Shown piece by piece: positions 9,821 to 20,933 of a DNA stretch of 64,000 nucleotides. Position 1 is the stretch's first letter. Every line of letters starts with the position of its first letter. Position numbers and translations under genes: made by a program. The stretch comes from Orychophragmus violaceus (Eukaryota > Streptophyta > Magnoliopsida > Brassicales > Brassicaceae), in NCBI GenBank assembly GCA_030180135.1, contig CM058233.1, positions 110,091,994-110,155,993 of the forward strand. The letters run 5' to 3'. Under the pieces are notes generated by a model. That model ran no database searches. It was not told the DNA's origin and was given only the letters and a program-made list of their open reading frames with translations.

Positions 9821-10801
9821 ATGGAGAGTGGTGGGCAGTATGAAAATGGGCGCTACAAGCCCGATTCCTACAAAGGGACACAGTCTGTAAGTCAAAACAC
9901 TTGCTGGAGCAGAGATCATAACCATTTTTTTCTTTTCCTCTGGTGATTTTCTTACTTTGGTTGTTGAAAAGCTAAGCTGTAATTGTTTGTACAGTGGAAT
10001 ATGATGCCTCAGCATCAGATAAAAGAGCAACATAATGCACTGGTCATGAATAAAAAGATCATGTCCATCCTTGCGGAGAGGGACGCAGCTATCAAGGAAA
10101 GAGACGAAGCCATAGCAGCAAAGAAGGAAGCATTAGCCGCTCGGGACGAAGCACTTGACCAACGTGACAAAGCTCTCTCTGAAAGAGATAACGCTATCAT
10201 GGAGAGGGAAAGTGCATTAAGTGCTCTTCAATACCGTGAAAACAATCTAAACTACATTTTGGCTTGTGCAAAGCGTGGTGGCTCCCAAAGCTGTTTAACT
10301 GAACACTTACCCAATCCTTCCCCATTGTCAACTATTCCACATGAAGCAGCCAACGGGACCAAAAGGAAAAAGGAGCGCAAACAGGTAACACGGTCAAAGA
10401 AAAAGAAAGTGGGGGAAGATCTGAACCATCAAGTTGCTACTCCTGGAAAGAAATGCAGAAAAGATTGGGACAGTAACGATGTTGGCTTAAACCTTGTCAC
10501 GTTCGATGAGACCACAATGCCAGTGCCCATGTGCACTTGCACTGGGACTGCTCGTCAGTGTTACAAATGGGGAAACGGTGGGTGGCAATCATCTTGCTGC
10601 ACAACCACTTTGTCTCAGTATCCACTCCCGCAGTTACCAAACAAGCGGCATTCTCGAATAGGCGGTAGGAAAATGAGTGGAAGCGTCTTCTCCAGGTTAC
10701 TTAGTCGTTTAGCTGGTGAAGGACACGAGCTTTCCTCTCCGGTTGATCTCAAAGACTACTGGGCTAGGCATGGCACGAATCGTTACATCACTATCAAGTA
10801 G
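9821..10801 (+). CDS. BPC5: BASIC PENTACYSTEINE GAGA-binding transcription factor, class II
   Basis: Exon 1 (9821-9886) and exon 2 (9995-10801) give 290 aa. The N-terminal half holds a coiled coil of repeated alanine/arginine/glutamate units (about residues 40-95: AERDAAIKERDEAIAAKKEA... and similar), the class II dimerisation and nuclear-targeting region. A lysine-rich nuclear signal follows at about 135-155. The C-terminal DNA-binding domain is complete: WDSNDVGLNLVTFDETTMP, the pentacysteine array in CTCTGTARQCYKWGNGGWQSSCC, and the ending WARHGTNRYITIK. BPC proteins bind GA repeats and recruit Polycomb-type and other regulators. Gene order matches Arabidopsis At4g38910 (BPC5), which I recall as truncated and probably nonfunctional. 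This copy is intact, so BPC4/6-like activity is plausible. Confidence 0.93.
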
Positions 10802-11189
10802 CCAAGATTTGTGAGCCACTATATATCAAGTATGTTTTAATCTTCGTCTTTTTTTCTTCTTTACGTTTTAGTTTCAATAATTAGGTTCAAAAGTCGAATG
10901 AAAATGAAGCTTAATAGGCTTATTATTGTTTTGTTGTCAATAGTAAGTTAATGCAAATGTTTAGTAGTGTATTGTTGATGTTTATGTAATTAAGAAACAG
11001 TCTAGTGAATGATGTCATAATTTCTTTTTAACATTTCAAAAAGGAAAATCTCAACAATAAATAACAAAATCGTAACAGTTGAACAAAAAACCAGGAAACA
11101 TTTTTTATATATATGATCATGTTATATTAATGAAATGGCCTTGAGCAAACTCTTCAGTCTCTCCTCTTTCCCACCACAAGAAGAAAAAC
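10802..11189. other. BPC 3' region and upstream of the next gene
   Basis: AT-rich DNA with no exon. A TATA-like TTTTATATATATG at 11102-11114 lies about 80 bp before the next start codon. Confidence 0.4.
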
Positions 11190-11702
11190 ATGGATGAAAG
11201 GCCAAAGATTGTTGCCACAAGTCGACCATTGGTACAGCCGCATCCACCAAAGCTGTGGCTCAACCGCACCAAAACATGTTTCGACGTTCCTAACCCGAAA
11301 ATCGTCAGAATCTTTTTCATAAGCAACTTTGTGACGTTTTTTATAGGCGTTGCTTTTGTTCTTGAATGGACATTTCACGGCAGGAAACATAATGGATTCC
11401 AGTGGATCATCTATTACGGCTTGTCCATGATCTTTCTTCCTGTTGTCATCTTGCTCGGTCTTGGTATTGTTATAGCTATTTCATCCAAGGATGAGTCAAA
11501 GGAAGTCGCTATGGAAGAAGAAGAAGGTCGTATCAACGGTAAGTATGGAAATGAAGAAAACGATGATAAAAATGGTCGGAGTTTGGCAATTGTGGTTGAT
11601 CCCGATAGTAATAAAAAGGCATTCCATGACGAGAGCTCAAAACTAAAACGCACCGTCTCATTCCCATTGCATAGCCAAGTAAGATCATGCCGGACTAGGT
11701 GA
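11190..11702 (+). CDS. Hypothetical 170-aa membrane protein with two helices
   Basis: An intronless frame of 170 aa that I do not recognise. Residues 1-37 are proline- and basic-rich (PHPPKLWLNRTK). Two hydrophobic segments follow, about 38-59 and 72-97, separated by a short polar loop (TFHGRKHNGFQ). The tail is strongly acidic (MEEEEGR, GNEENDDKNG) and then becomes basic and serine-rich (SSKLKRTVSFPLHSQ). The layout suggests a small double-spanning membrane protein with both ends on the same side and a possible phosphorylation site around RTVSFP. It lies between the BPC and bZIP genes, where my recalled Arabidopsis order has nothing, so it could be lineage-specific. A TATA-like box lies about 80 bp upstream, which supports expression. 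Confidence 0.6.
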   Translation: MDERPKIVATSRPLVQPHPPKLWLNRTKTCFDVPNPKIVRIFFISNFVTFFIGVAFVLEWTFHGRKHNGFQWIIYYGLSMIFLPVVILLGLGIVIAISSKDESKEVAMEEEEGRINGKYGNEENDDKNGRSLAIVVDPDSNKKAFHDESSKLKRTVSFPLHSQVRSCRTR

Positions 11703-12331
11703 GTTTTTCAATCACTCATCCTAATTGTTTGTAACCTTTTTAACTTTTTTCCTAAGTGAGATTTGATTATTTATCTGCATTTGTAAGCCTTTTGTTATTC
11801 ACTTTCGTTTGTGTAACCCCAACCCCAATGCTTGGAAGTAAAATAAAAAATTCCCAAATGACAAAAAATCTTCTATATGTTCTTCAATATGACCCGTGTA
11901 AGCTCTCTCTCTATAGAATTGTCACGGCATAGTGAGTTAATATAACTGGGTCCCATATGTAAGTCAATTATCATCGAAGGGATGTAATAGTAACCACGTG
12001 GTACGAACGCTCAGCGGAATTGTCGTTAAGTCTAGTTTGGTTTTCAATTCAAGATAAGCTACCAATATTTATTTTTTTGTCAAACAAATTTATTTATTTA
12101 TTTACAGGTAATTCGTAAATATGTACGAAATTTTCTTCAAAGATTCAGTTTACATTTTACTCATGTGTGCAGTACATGTGTGTGAAGTCATATGTAAATA
12201 AAAATGTGTGTCTGGCCAGATTTGTTGTTGAAATTGTGCTTCTTTCTTTCCTATTTTTTCTCTTATTTTGAAAATGTTGTCTAATATATTGAAAAAAGGA
12301 AGTTAATATTAGGTGGATTAAAAGTGCGTAC
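11703..12331. other. Intergenic, no gene seen
   Basis: AT-rich DNA with a G-box-like CCACGTGG at 11993-12000. No exon-like segment was seen. Confidence 0.4.
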
Positions 12332-12350
12332 AAAGAGTATATTCGTTTTA

Positions 12351-12546
12351 CACCGGCAGGTACTGGGTTCGAATCCCCGAAGGCGCAGTTTTACAAGATT
12401 AATGGAGGCAAGCTTATAAGGAAGTTTTCAGGAGCAGGTGGAGCCGTTGATCGTGACCATTGATGGATTCTCGTAGAACGGAGGTAGTATTATCTGTTAA
12501 ATTGTCCTTGTAATAGTTCTCATAATCTGTATCAGCGTTAAAAAAA
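12351..12546 (+). mobile_element. 5'-truncated tRNA-derived SINE
   Basis: A 196-bp insertion flanked by a perfect 19-bp target duplication, AAAGAGTATATTCGTTTTA, at 12332-12350 and 12547-12565. It begins inside a tRNA-related head: the RNA polymerase III B box GGTTCGAATCC lies at 12366-12376, while the A box is missing. It ends in an A run after ATCTGTATCAGCGTT. The long duplication plus A tail shows LINE-machinery insertion. Without an A box this copy is probably dead. Confidence 0.85.
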
Positions 12547-12565
12547 AAAGAGTATATTCGTTTTA

Positions 12566-14438
12566 TAGGAAAAATGTAATTTTCCAATGTTTGGATGTGT
12601 GACCAGTGGTTATGAATATTGTAGCATTTACATTTGCCAAGTAATATCAAGAAATAACAAGAAAAAAAAAGTAATATCAAGAACACACATACCAAATAAA
12701 TATTGTTACGTGAATAAATAAGCATGCACCAATTTATCGCAAGCATAAAACTTTTTTGTCTTACTTTATGATGCAGGCAAATAGATTGTTTGTGAAATTA
12801 ATTAATTATGTAAAATATATAAAATTATTTATATCAATAGAACATTTCCATTGTATATACAAATAGCAATGGTCGCAACAAAATTTGTTTGTGGCATACA
12901 ATTTTATACACATTGTGTTTAATTTATAGAATTTGAAACTTAAGCTTCGGTTGGTATACTATATAGGCGTTGTTGAGTTTTTTACGTTAATTATTTAGGT
13001 AATACGACCATTTCTGATATGACTAAGACTTAATCCACGTGATTTACGCCTTAATTACGCCTTTCCATTATCCAATTCTCACGAAGATATTTATGTGTCT
13101 CGTGATTCTACATGTTTAGAGCTATGAATATTATGAATAAAAACTAACACGATCCTGCGTTACTTTCTGTGATTCATAATCAGCAAAAACTAGACATTTC
13201 GTTTATTTTTGTGTTCTAAAACATTATAAGATATATTGATCTTTTAGGTGTTATTTTATTTTTATTTATATAAAATATTAAACCAAATAGTATTCATTGA
13301 CATGGAAAGTAGAGCAGAATGTATATTTTTAGTTGTATATTGTTTTCCCACGTTATTTCATGTTTTATTCTTTTACAATATAGTAATAGCATCAAATAAT
13401 TGGCGATATATGTAGATATTTTTTAAAGAAACATGGAGGGAGGTGGTGGTTACAAGAGTCAATATTTGTTGTGTGGTGGGGTTCATGCACTTAAAGGCAT
13501 ATGAATACAATTATATTGAAATCTGAAAAAATGTTATAAATCTAGTCATTATTTTGTAACAATCTTTTTTTCTAACAAACTCTAACACGTTAGACGGATC
13601 TTACTTTAACTTATAAAAACAGTAGGTTATTTTATGATACTATACACTAGTTACTTAAATCATCCTTAAACTTACAAATTAGCATACATATAATTACTGT
13701 TGATATTATGTTATTTGTCATGTGCTATGTCACGATTATAGTTAGGGTGTATACTCATTTTTCCCTAAATTTGGTTACATTCAAGATTTTAAATCTATAA
13801 GGTTTTCATATTATAAAATATATAGTTGCATCCTGAAACCAAAAACATATACACTAATTTATACAATACTATATCTTTAATTTGTTTCTTTTTATGCTAA
13901 ATATGATAATTGTAGGCGAAAACTCAAATTAATCTCAAAAGCATGTGTTAAAATTGCCTTGCCACCAACACTTAAAAAGCTTACTACCAACCAGTCTCTT
14001 CTTTCATACGTTGCAACCAGAGAATGTTATGATAAGAGGCAGATGCCCCTCTGGTTGGAACACGAGATAGAGGTTAGTTCAGACGTACGATCTTGGAATT
14101 TGAATATGCATTCTAAATGCAGCAGTACGTATGAGTGGTTTTACTACGACTTGGTGTAGACAAATAAATCAGGAACAAATCTTAGAGTATGGTGGTCCAT
14201 TACATATTATTTTAACAAGAGGCAGGAAAAAGGAGATACAAAGAATGGCTTTTACATAATGTGAAGACACATGACATAACGACGACAGAATCTTTCGTCT
14301 TACCAAAATAATGTCAAATGTGGTCGGAAATCGGAATACAATCGAAACTCAATCCATATTCAACTCATCCAAAATTTTATTCCTTGATAAATTATTTTAT
14401 CTTCCATTTATTACAAAGAATTACACTTTTATAAATTA
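12566..14438. other. AT-rich intergenic DNA, no gene seen
   Basis: About 1.9 kb of AT-rich sequence. The short frames at 12414-12746 (minus) and 13959-14159 (plus) have no recognisable motif. The latter includes an inverted pair AACCAGAGAATG and the GGTTGGAAC region, but no gene-like structure. Confidence 0.45.
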
Positions 14439-14446
14439 TATAGAGT

Positions 14447-16077
14447 TAGGTCTGAGCGTTCGGATCTGATCTACTGAAGTACAAGTATATTCGGGTAAGA
14501 AAGTTTTATATTCAAATAGAACTCGACTAAGTTCTGATTCGGATTCGGATCGGATCCTTTCGGGTCTGGATCGATTCAGATCCTAAATTATTATATCTGT
14601 AAAATATATAAAATAAATGGATATATTTCGGATTCGGTTTGATTCCAAATATTTTCGGTTTTTTAATGTATTTTTGATTCAAAATACTTGGAAATTTTTT
14701 TACCGAATCAAATTAAACAAATAATCTTCATTTATTATTCCGTCATAGTTTGCATTAGCACCATACATGAGAGATTCTCTCTGATATTTTACGCCATGTG
14801 AGAAAACGTATCAATTAAACGTTTACACAAATGGCTATATATAACATACATTAACACAAGTCAAACTAAGTTCAAAAATAATCTTATACTTCAAATTTTC
14901 CAACTGTAAAACTTATAGACACGAATGATGAAACTAAACGACGAATTCTACTGGGTAATAATGTTAAAGATAAATCTTCTAAGTAGGTTAGTGTCTTTGA
15001 TTCGAAGAATAAAATTATTCGGTAATCCTATTTTATATGAATTTCAATAGATTTTAATAACAAAATCTAAAATATAACATATAGTTTTTTTTACAAATTC
15101 TATCATTTATTTTATTTTAAGTATTATAAATACAAATAATTGGTTATAAATCAGTAATCGAATAACCCTTCATGTTTAATATTTACACAATTACTCAAAT
15201 ATACAAATTTATTTCAAAATTATCTCAAAATTGTATATTTCTTATCGTTGTATTTTCGTTGTTCATGTATCTCTTCCATTAATTATATACTAAACTATAT
15301 TGACAAAAAAAAATTTAAATGACTAGAGTTTGAAGAATTAGATACCGAAATAATTTATACGAGATAGAAAAAAAATTGTAATCAATATGGAGACGACTCT
15401 TTAATCTAAGTAAAAATTTGAAGAACGCCTTAATTGTTACAATCATATTTGGAAGACCTATCAATGTTCCGAATATTCCAACTTGCAAGAATTAATTTGA
15501 AACTACTTTAAACCACCATTCTTTAGCGAATATATCATTGGTATAAGTTTGTTTTCGATTACAAAAGTAGAATAATGGATCGACTAGCACATAAATATCT
15601 ATAATTTTTTTTTCTGTAAACGTGTGATTAACAAATAAGAGGTCAATGTATGGTTTAGCCTAATTTTGTTAGTTTGGTAGGAAATTTGAAATAAATTCGT
15701 GTTGAGGAATGAATTGGTCAATTTTCGTGACTAGATTGACACGTAGATATACGTAACGGACATGTCAGTTTCCGTTAACGTTTGACTAACAGACAATAGA
15801 TCAATGTATGATTTAGTCTAATTTTGTTAGTTCGGTATAAAATTTGAAATAAATTTGTGTTGAAAAATGTTTTTGCACATGCAGTAAATATATGTACTGA
15901 TCAGGATTGCAGAGCCGTGTTAAGGTATGAATTGGCTGATTTCTCCTCATACCTAAACCTACGATTATACTAGCTACCAATAAAATAAAATACTTATTTC
16001 GGTTTAAATATATGTTCGAGTATTTTTCTTCGGGTTCAAATTCGGCTATTCGAATGTGGATATTTTGCTCATGTCTA
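14447..16077. mobile_element. Old hAT-like non-autonomous element
   Basis: The left end TAGGTCTGAGCGTTCGG resembles the left end of the element at 952. The right end reads CATGTCTA, giving a weak inverted repeat. Flanks TATAGAGT (14439-14446) and TATAGGAT (16078-16085) match at 6 of 8 positions, consistent with a decayed 8-bp duplication. Both ends are CGGAT/CGGGT-rich. The interior is AT-rich, lacks a transposase and carries an internal direct repeat. The boundaries are inferred. Confidence 0.4.
15619..15869 (+). repeat. Diverged direct repeat, two units about 158 bp apart
   Basis: Units at about 15619-15711 and 15777-15869 share GTCAATGTATG/ATCAATGTATG, TTTAGTCTAATTTTGTTAG-type and AATTTGAAATAAATT segments with scattered substitutions. 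This is an old segmental duplication inside the presumed hAT-like element. Confidence 0.6.
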
Positions 16078-16085
16078 TATAGGAT

Positions 16086-16867
16086 CTTTTTACAAGTGAT
16101 TAATTACTTTAGATATTGCATACCTAATACATATGGTTTATAGATATTTGATGCTGATTATGCTCATATCTTTTAACTTAAAAAGAAAAAGCAGTTGACA
16201 TAAATGGCTACAAAATAACATATATAAAAAGATTAGGATAGAAATGCATTTAATAGAAAAATATTGGGTAAATTCACGCGTCTTGTTGGGTGTTTATAAT
16301 TTCTACCTTTCGTCCTTCCCATGACATCCGTGTAATCTTCTTCTTCTTCCTTTTTTTTGGTTAGGTTAGACTCTCTTCTTGCTCGTGCCACAGAGAGAAA
16401 AAAAAGTCGTTGTCTCTTTCGAGTTTTTACTATCTTATCCAGAAAAATAAATAAAATCAAAGGGAGAGAAATTTGCGGAGGAAAAAAAGAAAAATAGTTG
16501 AATATTTAAATCAAAATGGCCCTGTGATTTTCAATTTTCTAGAGAGAGAGAGAGGTTTTTTTATTTCAACGTTGTAAGAAAGAGAAAAGAGTTGTCTTTA
16601 TTTTTTTCTACGTTCTCGCCATTTGCGCCATTGATTGAATCAAGCTAAGTGGGTTGAAGTTGAGGTAACAACTTGCATTTTCCTCTTCAAAGCTCTGATT
16701 TTTCTGTAACTTTGACAGCATAAGTTTTCATTTATCTAAATATTCAACTTTTTTTCTTTCTCTTTCTTTCTGATGATAGGTTTTAGGGTCCCAAAGCTTG
16801 ATCTTTTAGAGTTTTCTGGTTCTTTGAGCTTTGCATCATCCGTTCGATTTCGATCTAATCCGGAGTG
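16086..16867 (+). promoter_or_regulatory. Upstream region and leader of the bZIP29-like gene
   Basis: CT/GA-rich sequence with a short GAGAGAGAGAGAG run at 16541-16553 and a probable 5' UTR intron (donor GAG/GTAACA at about 16662, acceptor GATGATAG at about 16780). The GA run could be read by the BPC factor encoded 6 kb upstream. Splice positions are inferred from motifs. Confidence 0.45.
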
Positions 16868-18747
16868 ATGGGTGATACAGACAAGTGTAACACTGATATG
16901 ATCCAGAGACTTCATTCATCATTCGGCACATCTTCTTCTCCGATTCCGAAACAGCCTCAGCAGCTCGAATTAAACCCTAATTTCATCCGCTCAGCTCAAT
17001 TCCCCCAATTCTCCATGCCTTTCAGTGACACTACTGGCAAACGAGTCGGTGTTCCTCCCTCCCACCCCAACTTAATCCCACCGACTTCCCCTTACTCTCA
17101 GATCCCGACGACCCGACCACAACCCGGTTCTCAGAATTTTAACCCGGGAGCTACTCATTCACGGTCAATGTCACAGCCTTCCTCTTTCTTCTCCTTCGAT
17201 TCCTTGCCTCCGTTAAGCCCTTCTCCGTTTCGCGATCACGACGTCTCAATGGAGGATAGAGATTCCGGCGCCTTTAACAACAACAACCCTTCTTCGTTGT
17301 TGCCTCCATCGCCGTTTACGAGGTGTAACTCAACCTCTTCTAGAGTCGTCGGTGAGAGTCTACCTCCGAGAAAATCTCACAGACGCTCAAACAGTGATAT
17401 CCCCTCTGGCTTTAATTCCATCCCTCCAAGACCATTGGAGAGGTCTATTTCTGGTGGGGAATGTGCTGATTGGTCAAAGACCACTCCTTTCGTGAAGAAG
17501 GAATCGAGCTGCGAAAGAGAAGGCGTTGGAGAGAGAGAAGCCATGGATGATCTCTTCTCAGCTTATATGAATCTTGAAAACATTGATGTCTTGAACTCCT
17601 CTGAAGCTGATGATAGCAAGAATGGTAATGATATGGAGAGCAGTAGAGCAAGCGGGACCAAGACTAACGGTAGTGATACAGAGGGTGAAAGCAGTAGTGT
17701 CAATGAGAGTGGGAATAATCACAATTCTTCGGGTGAAAAGAGAGAAAGCGTTAAGAGAAGAGCTGCTGGAGGAGACATTGCTCCTACGACCAGACATTAC
17801 AGGAGTGTTTCAGTGGACAGTTGTTTCATGGACAAGTTGTCTTTTGGCGAAGAGTCGTCACTAAAGCCGCCTCCTTCTCCAGGAACTATGTCGAGGAAAG
17901 TCTCCCCTACCAATTCGGTTGATGGGAATTCTGGTGCTGCATTTAGCATAGAGTTTAAGAACGGTGAGTTTACTGCAGCGGAAATGAAGAAAATCATGGC
18001 TAATGATAAACTAGCAGAGATGGCCATGTCTGATCCTAAGCGTGTCAAAAGGTATATTGAATATTGTGACTCAAGTTACCGGTTTGTAATTCAGAATCTT
18101 GATCCTTTTTGATCCTCTTTTCAGAATCTTGGCGAACCGTCAGTCTGCAGCGCGGTCAAAGGAGAGGAAGATGCGGTACATAGTGGAATTGGAACACAAA
18201 GTGCAGACTCTTCAGACGGAGGCTACTACATTGTCTGCTCAGCTCACGCTTTTGCAGGTGCGTTAGTCTACAATTGCTATATGTCTGTTTTCTTGTTTGT
18301 TTTTAACCATCTTAGTTACTGCATTGATACAGAGAGATATGATGGGGTTGACAAACCAGAACAATGAACTCAAGTTCCGTCTTCAAGCAATGGAACAACA
18401 AGCGCGACTTCGCGATGGTACGCATTTCTCTTGAAATTATATCAATTTCATCGTTCATGTGTTTGTATTCGAAGCTTAACGGAACAACTACTAGATCAAA
18501 TGTGAGAAAGATGATTGTTTTTTCCCGTGTTTTAGCTCTGAACGAAGCACTGAATGGGGAAGTCCAGCGACTGAAACTGGCAATTGGTGAGACCAGCCAC
18601 AACGAATCTGACAGATCAAAGATGCAATCACTCAACGCTGAGATGTTCCAGCAACTCAACATCAGCCAGTTAAGACAGCAGCCACAGTCTCAGTCTCAGC
18701 AGAGCCAGAATGGAACCATGTCTACAAAGCCTGAATCAGATCAATAG
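16868..18747 (+). CDS. bZIP29: Group I bZIP transcription factor (bZIP29-like)
   Basis: Four exons (16868-18051, 18125-18257, 18333-18417, 18536-18747) join to 537 aa. Exon 1 also has an ATG three bases upstream at 16865. I chose MGDTDKCN because homologues start there. The N terminus is long, proline/serine-rich and acidic, with likely 14-3-3 docking motifs (HRRSNSDIP at about 175, RHYRSVSVD at about 315). The basic region RILANRQSAARSKERK spans the exon 1/2 junction and has lysine in place of the usual invariant arginine (N-x7-K), the mark of group I. A leucine zipper follows (about 410-470), then a Gln-rich tail. bZIP29 relatives regulate cell-wall, osmotic-stress and cell-division genes. 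In exon 1 read-through past 18051 a stop follows quickly, so splicing is required. All introns are GT-AG. Confidence 0.94.
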
Positions 18748-19284
18748 AGCAGACAAGTTGTTAAAGTGGTGCCTGGATCAAAGGATTGGAGTCTTTAGTT
18801 TTTAAGTTACATATGAATCAACCAATCAAACATTATATTTTTACTTATGTGCAGTCTGTTGAATTTATTTATATCGTATGCGTAAGTCCAAGAAATTTAA
18901 TTTTACAGTATTTTTCTTACAGAAATAATTCAATTTATGGTAGATAGAATATGGTCGTAATGGAGACTCAAGAGTTTGAGCTTCAGACAAAGAGATTCTT
19001 TGTTTGTTTTGTACTTTCGTTTTATTTAGTTTTGATTCTGTCTCTTTGTTGTTTGTTCTTGTTCCCCTCTTTGTCTTTTTAAGATGAAAACTGTAGTTAA
19101 CGGGCTAGGCCTCAATTTTGGGCCTATTAAAACAAAAAGCATCCCATGAATACACTCACTCCCTTCCAATTCTTGGCTGCATTATATCATTCTCTTCATT
19201 TTTGTGTATTTTTAGAGCATTTCTCAGAAGATTTCTCAAGTAAAAAAAAATAACATTATTTAAATGTTTTTTCTTAATTATTAT
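18748..19284. other. bZIP29 3' region and intergenic DNA
   Basis: Contains the likely 3' UTR and polyadenylation region of the bZIP gene. No relics of the dihydrouridine synthase or GPRAT genes expected here were recognised. Confidence 0.4.
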
Positions 19285-20040
19285 TATTTTTTGTCAACGA
19301 GACTTCATTAAATTCAATGGGCCGGTCCAACAAGTGCAAAGTTAAAACATACAAGATTAGAGAAATGAGCCCAAATTTAAAAACCCACAACAAATCCAGC
19401 TGAATGGATAGGATCGAAGGGACAACGTGTCCGCACAAGGTCGAGAACCGGCATGCAACCTTCGAAGAGACAGAGCCGCTGAGAAATTCTCCGGAAACCG
19501 CCACCAAACCTGAAATCTGCAAAGACGGAAGATGCTTGCTGCCGATCACACCAACCCACCAAAGATACTGTCAGGAGAAGCGCTGCAAGAAAAGGAAGAA
19601 CTGCTTCGAACACGCGGTCAAAAGACACCACGCCGAGGAAGCTCCGCCGGCGGCCAATCGAACGAAAGCGAATCAGCCATTTGAATCCCAGCCAAATCAG
19701 GAACATAGCAAGCATAGAAATTATTCCAGGAGCTTGAAGCCGTTGCCGATGTGAAAGAAGAAATCGGGCTCTGCGACGGGATAACAACCGAGGAAGGAGA
19801 CCGGGAAACTCCAAACGACCGGAGCTAACGACGAGTCAGGACGACCCAGACTCAAATCGGATAAATCCGAATTATTCAGAAAAAAACTAAACCGGTCAAA
19901 GAGACGATCGGTGAGACTATACACCGAAGGAGAAAAAGAACTCCCTTTTAAAAGATAAAGATGTGTGAAGAAATGAAGCTCAGAAAAAAACTCTATGAAC
20001 AAGAGCTCGAGAGAAAATTCTCGCTCTAAAACTAGAAAGA
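19285..20040 (-). mobile_element. Retroposon-like GC-richer block, minus orientation
   Basis: A 750-bp block clearly richer in GC than its surroundings. Its minus-strand 3' end runs into GACAAAAAATAATAATAATT, a degenerate A-rich tail, at about 19276-19295. It has overlapping open frames on both strands with no conserved domain, including minus 19377-19814 and plus 19404-19754, which argues against a protein gene. It resembles the poly(A) retroposon at 4-5 kb in structure. The family is unidentified and the boundaries are approximate. Confidence 0.4.
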
Positions 20041-20049
20041 GAAACTCCT

Positions 20050-20930
20050 TATCCTTAAGTATTTATTATATCATGTACTTCAGTTGACAAAGAATATTCA
20101 ATAACATATAATAATATTATAGCTAGGTTTCAAAACACATTATATATGTTTGGGATTTTAAGCAGTACAATTTGGTTTACTGTTCCAAATAACATTAGAA
20201 GTTTGAAATTTTAGCAGTAATTTTTTTTTATTTTTTTTTTAAATTGAGATATAGTAAATTTAATCTTATTACAAACGTTTTTAGAAATAGCATGTTCCAT
20301 AATGATATAACTTCACTAAAGTTAGATGAATATTTTATTAATTTTTCTTTATAGTTTCTTGTCAATCATTAATTACAAAAATTATTAGAATGGATTCACT
20401 AAAATAAGTTATAACAATAATATAAAAAGACGATATATGAAAAACATGGCAATATAGTATTTAGTTATTTACTAATTTCATTGTAAACGCATATATCTTT
20501 ATATTTAATTGAGAAGTGATTTTGATTTTATATTTATTTTTAAAATGATTGATTAATAATTTGTCATTAATAACATTGAGTTATTTGTTGTATTAGACCT
20601 AAACATTATAATGATTTAAATTAAGTATATTATTAAAATATTGAAAACTTAATAACACATTCGCTAAAAAATAAATCAATGACAAATATTTTATTAACAT
20701 ATATATCGTACACATCTTTTTATTAATCAGGTATACACTTTACATAAAGTGATAAGGGCAAATATTTATTATTATTAAGTATTGATACATTCACATTAAC
20801 AAGAAACGTACTGTATTTAACCGATTATAAGAAGCAAAATTGTGTTGAATTTGAGAAGAAGCAAAACGAAAAGGCTGCTGCTGCTGGGGCGAGATCTTGT
20901 GATACAAATCGTCATCGTTGTCATCTCTCG
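20050..20930. other. AT-rich intergenic DNA, no gene seen
   Basis: Very AT-rich sequence without exon-like segments. The last 80 bp become GC-richer and probably hold the leader of the dead F-box gene. Confidence 0.45.
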
Positions 20931-20933
20931 GCC

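Noticed and set aside
12366..12376. tRNA gene suggested by GGTTCGAATCC
   Set aside because: There is no acceptor stem or A box, and the sequence is enclosed by a SINE A tail and a 19-bp duplication.
13959..14159. 66-codon plus-strand frame
   Set aside because: No motif, no promoter-like context, length within chance expectation for this composition.
19377..19814. 145-codon minus-strand frame and overlapping plus-strand frame
   Set aside because: Same reasoning: overlapping frames on both strands, no recognisable domain, retroposon-like context.
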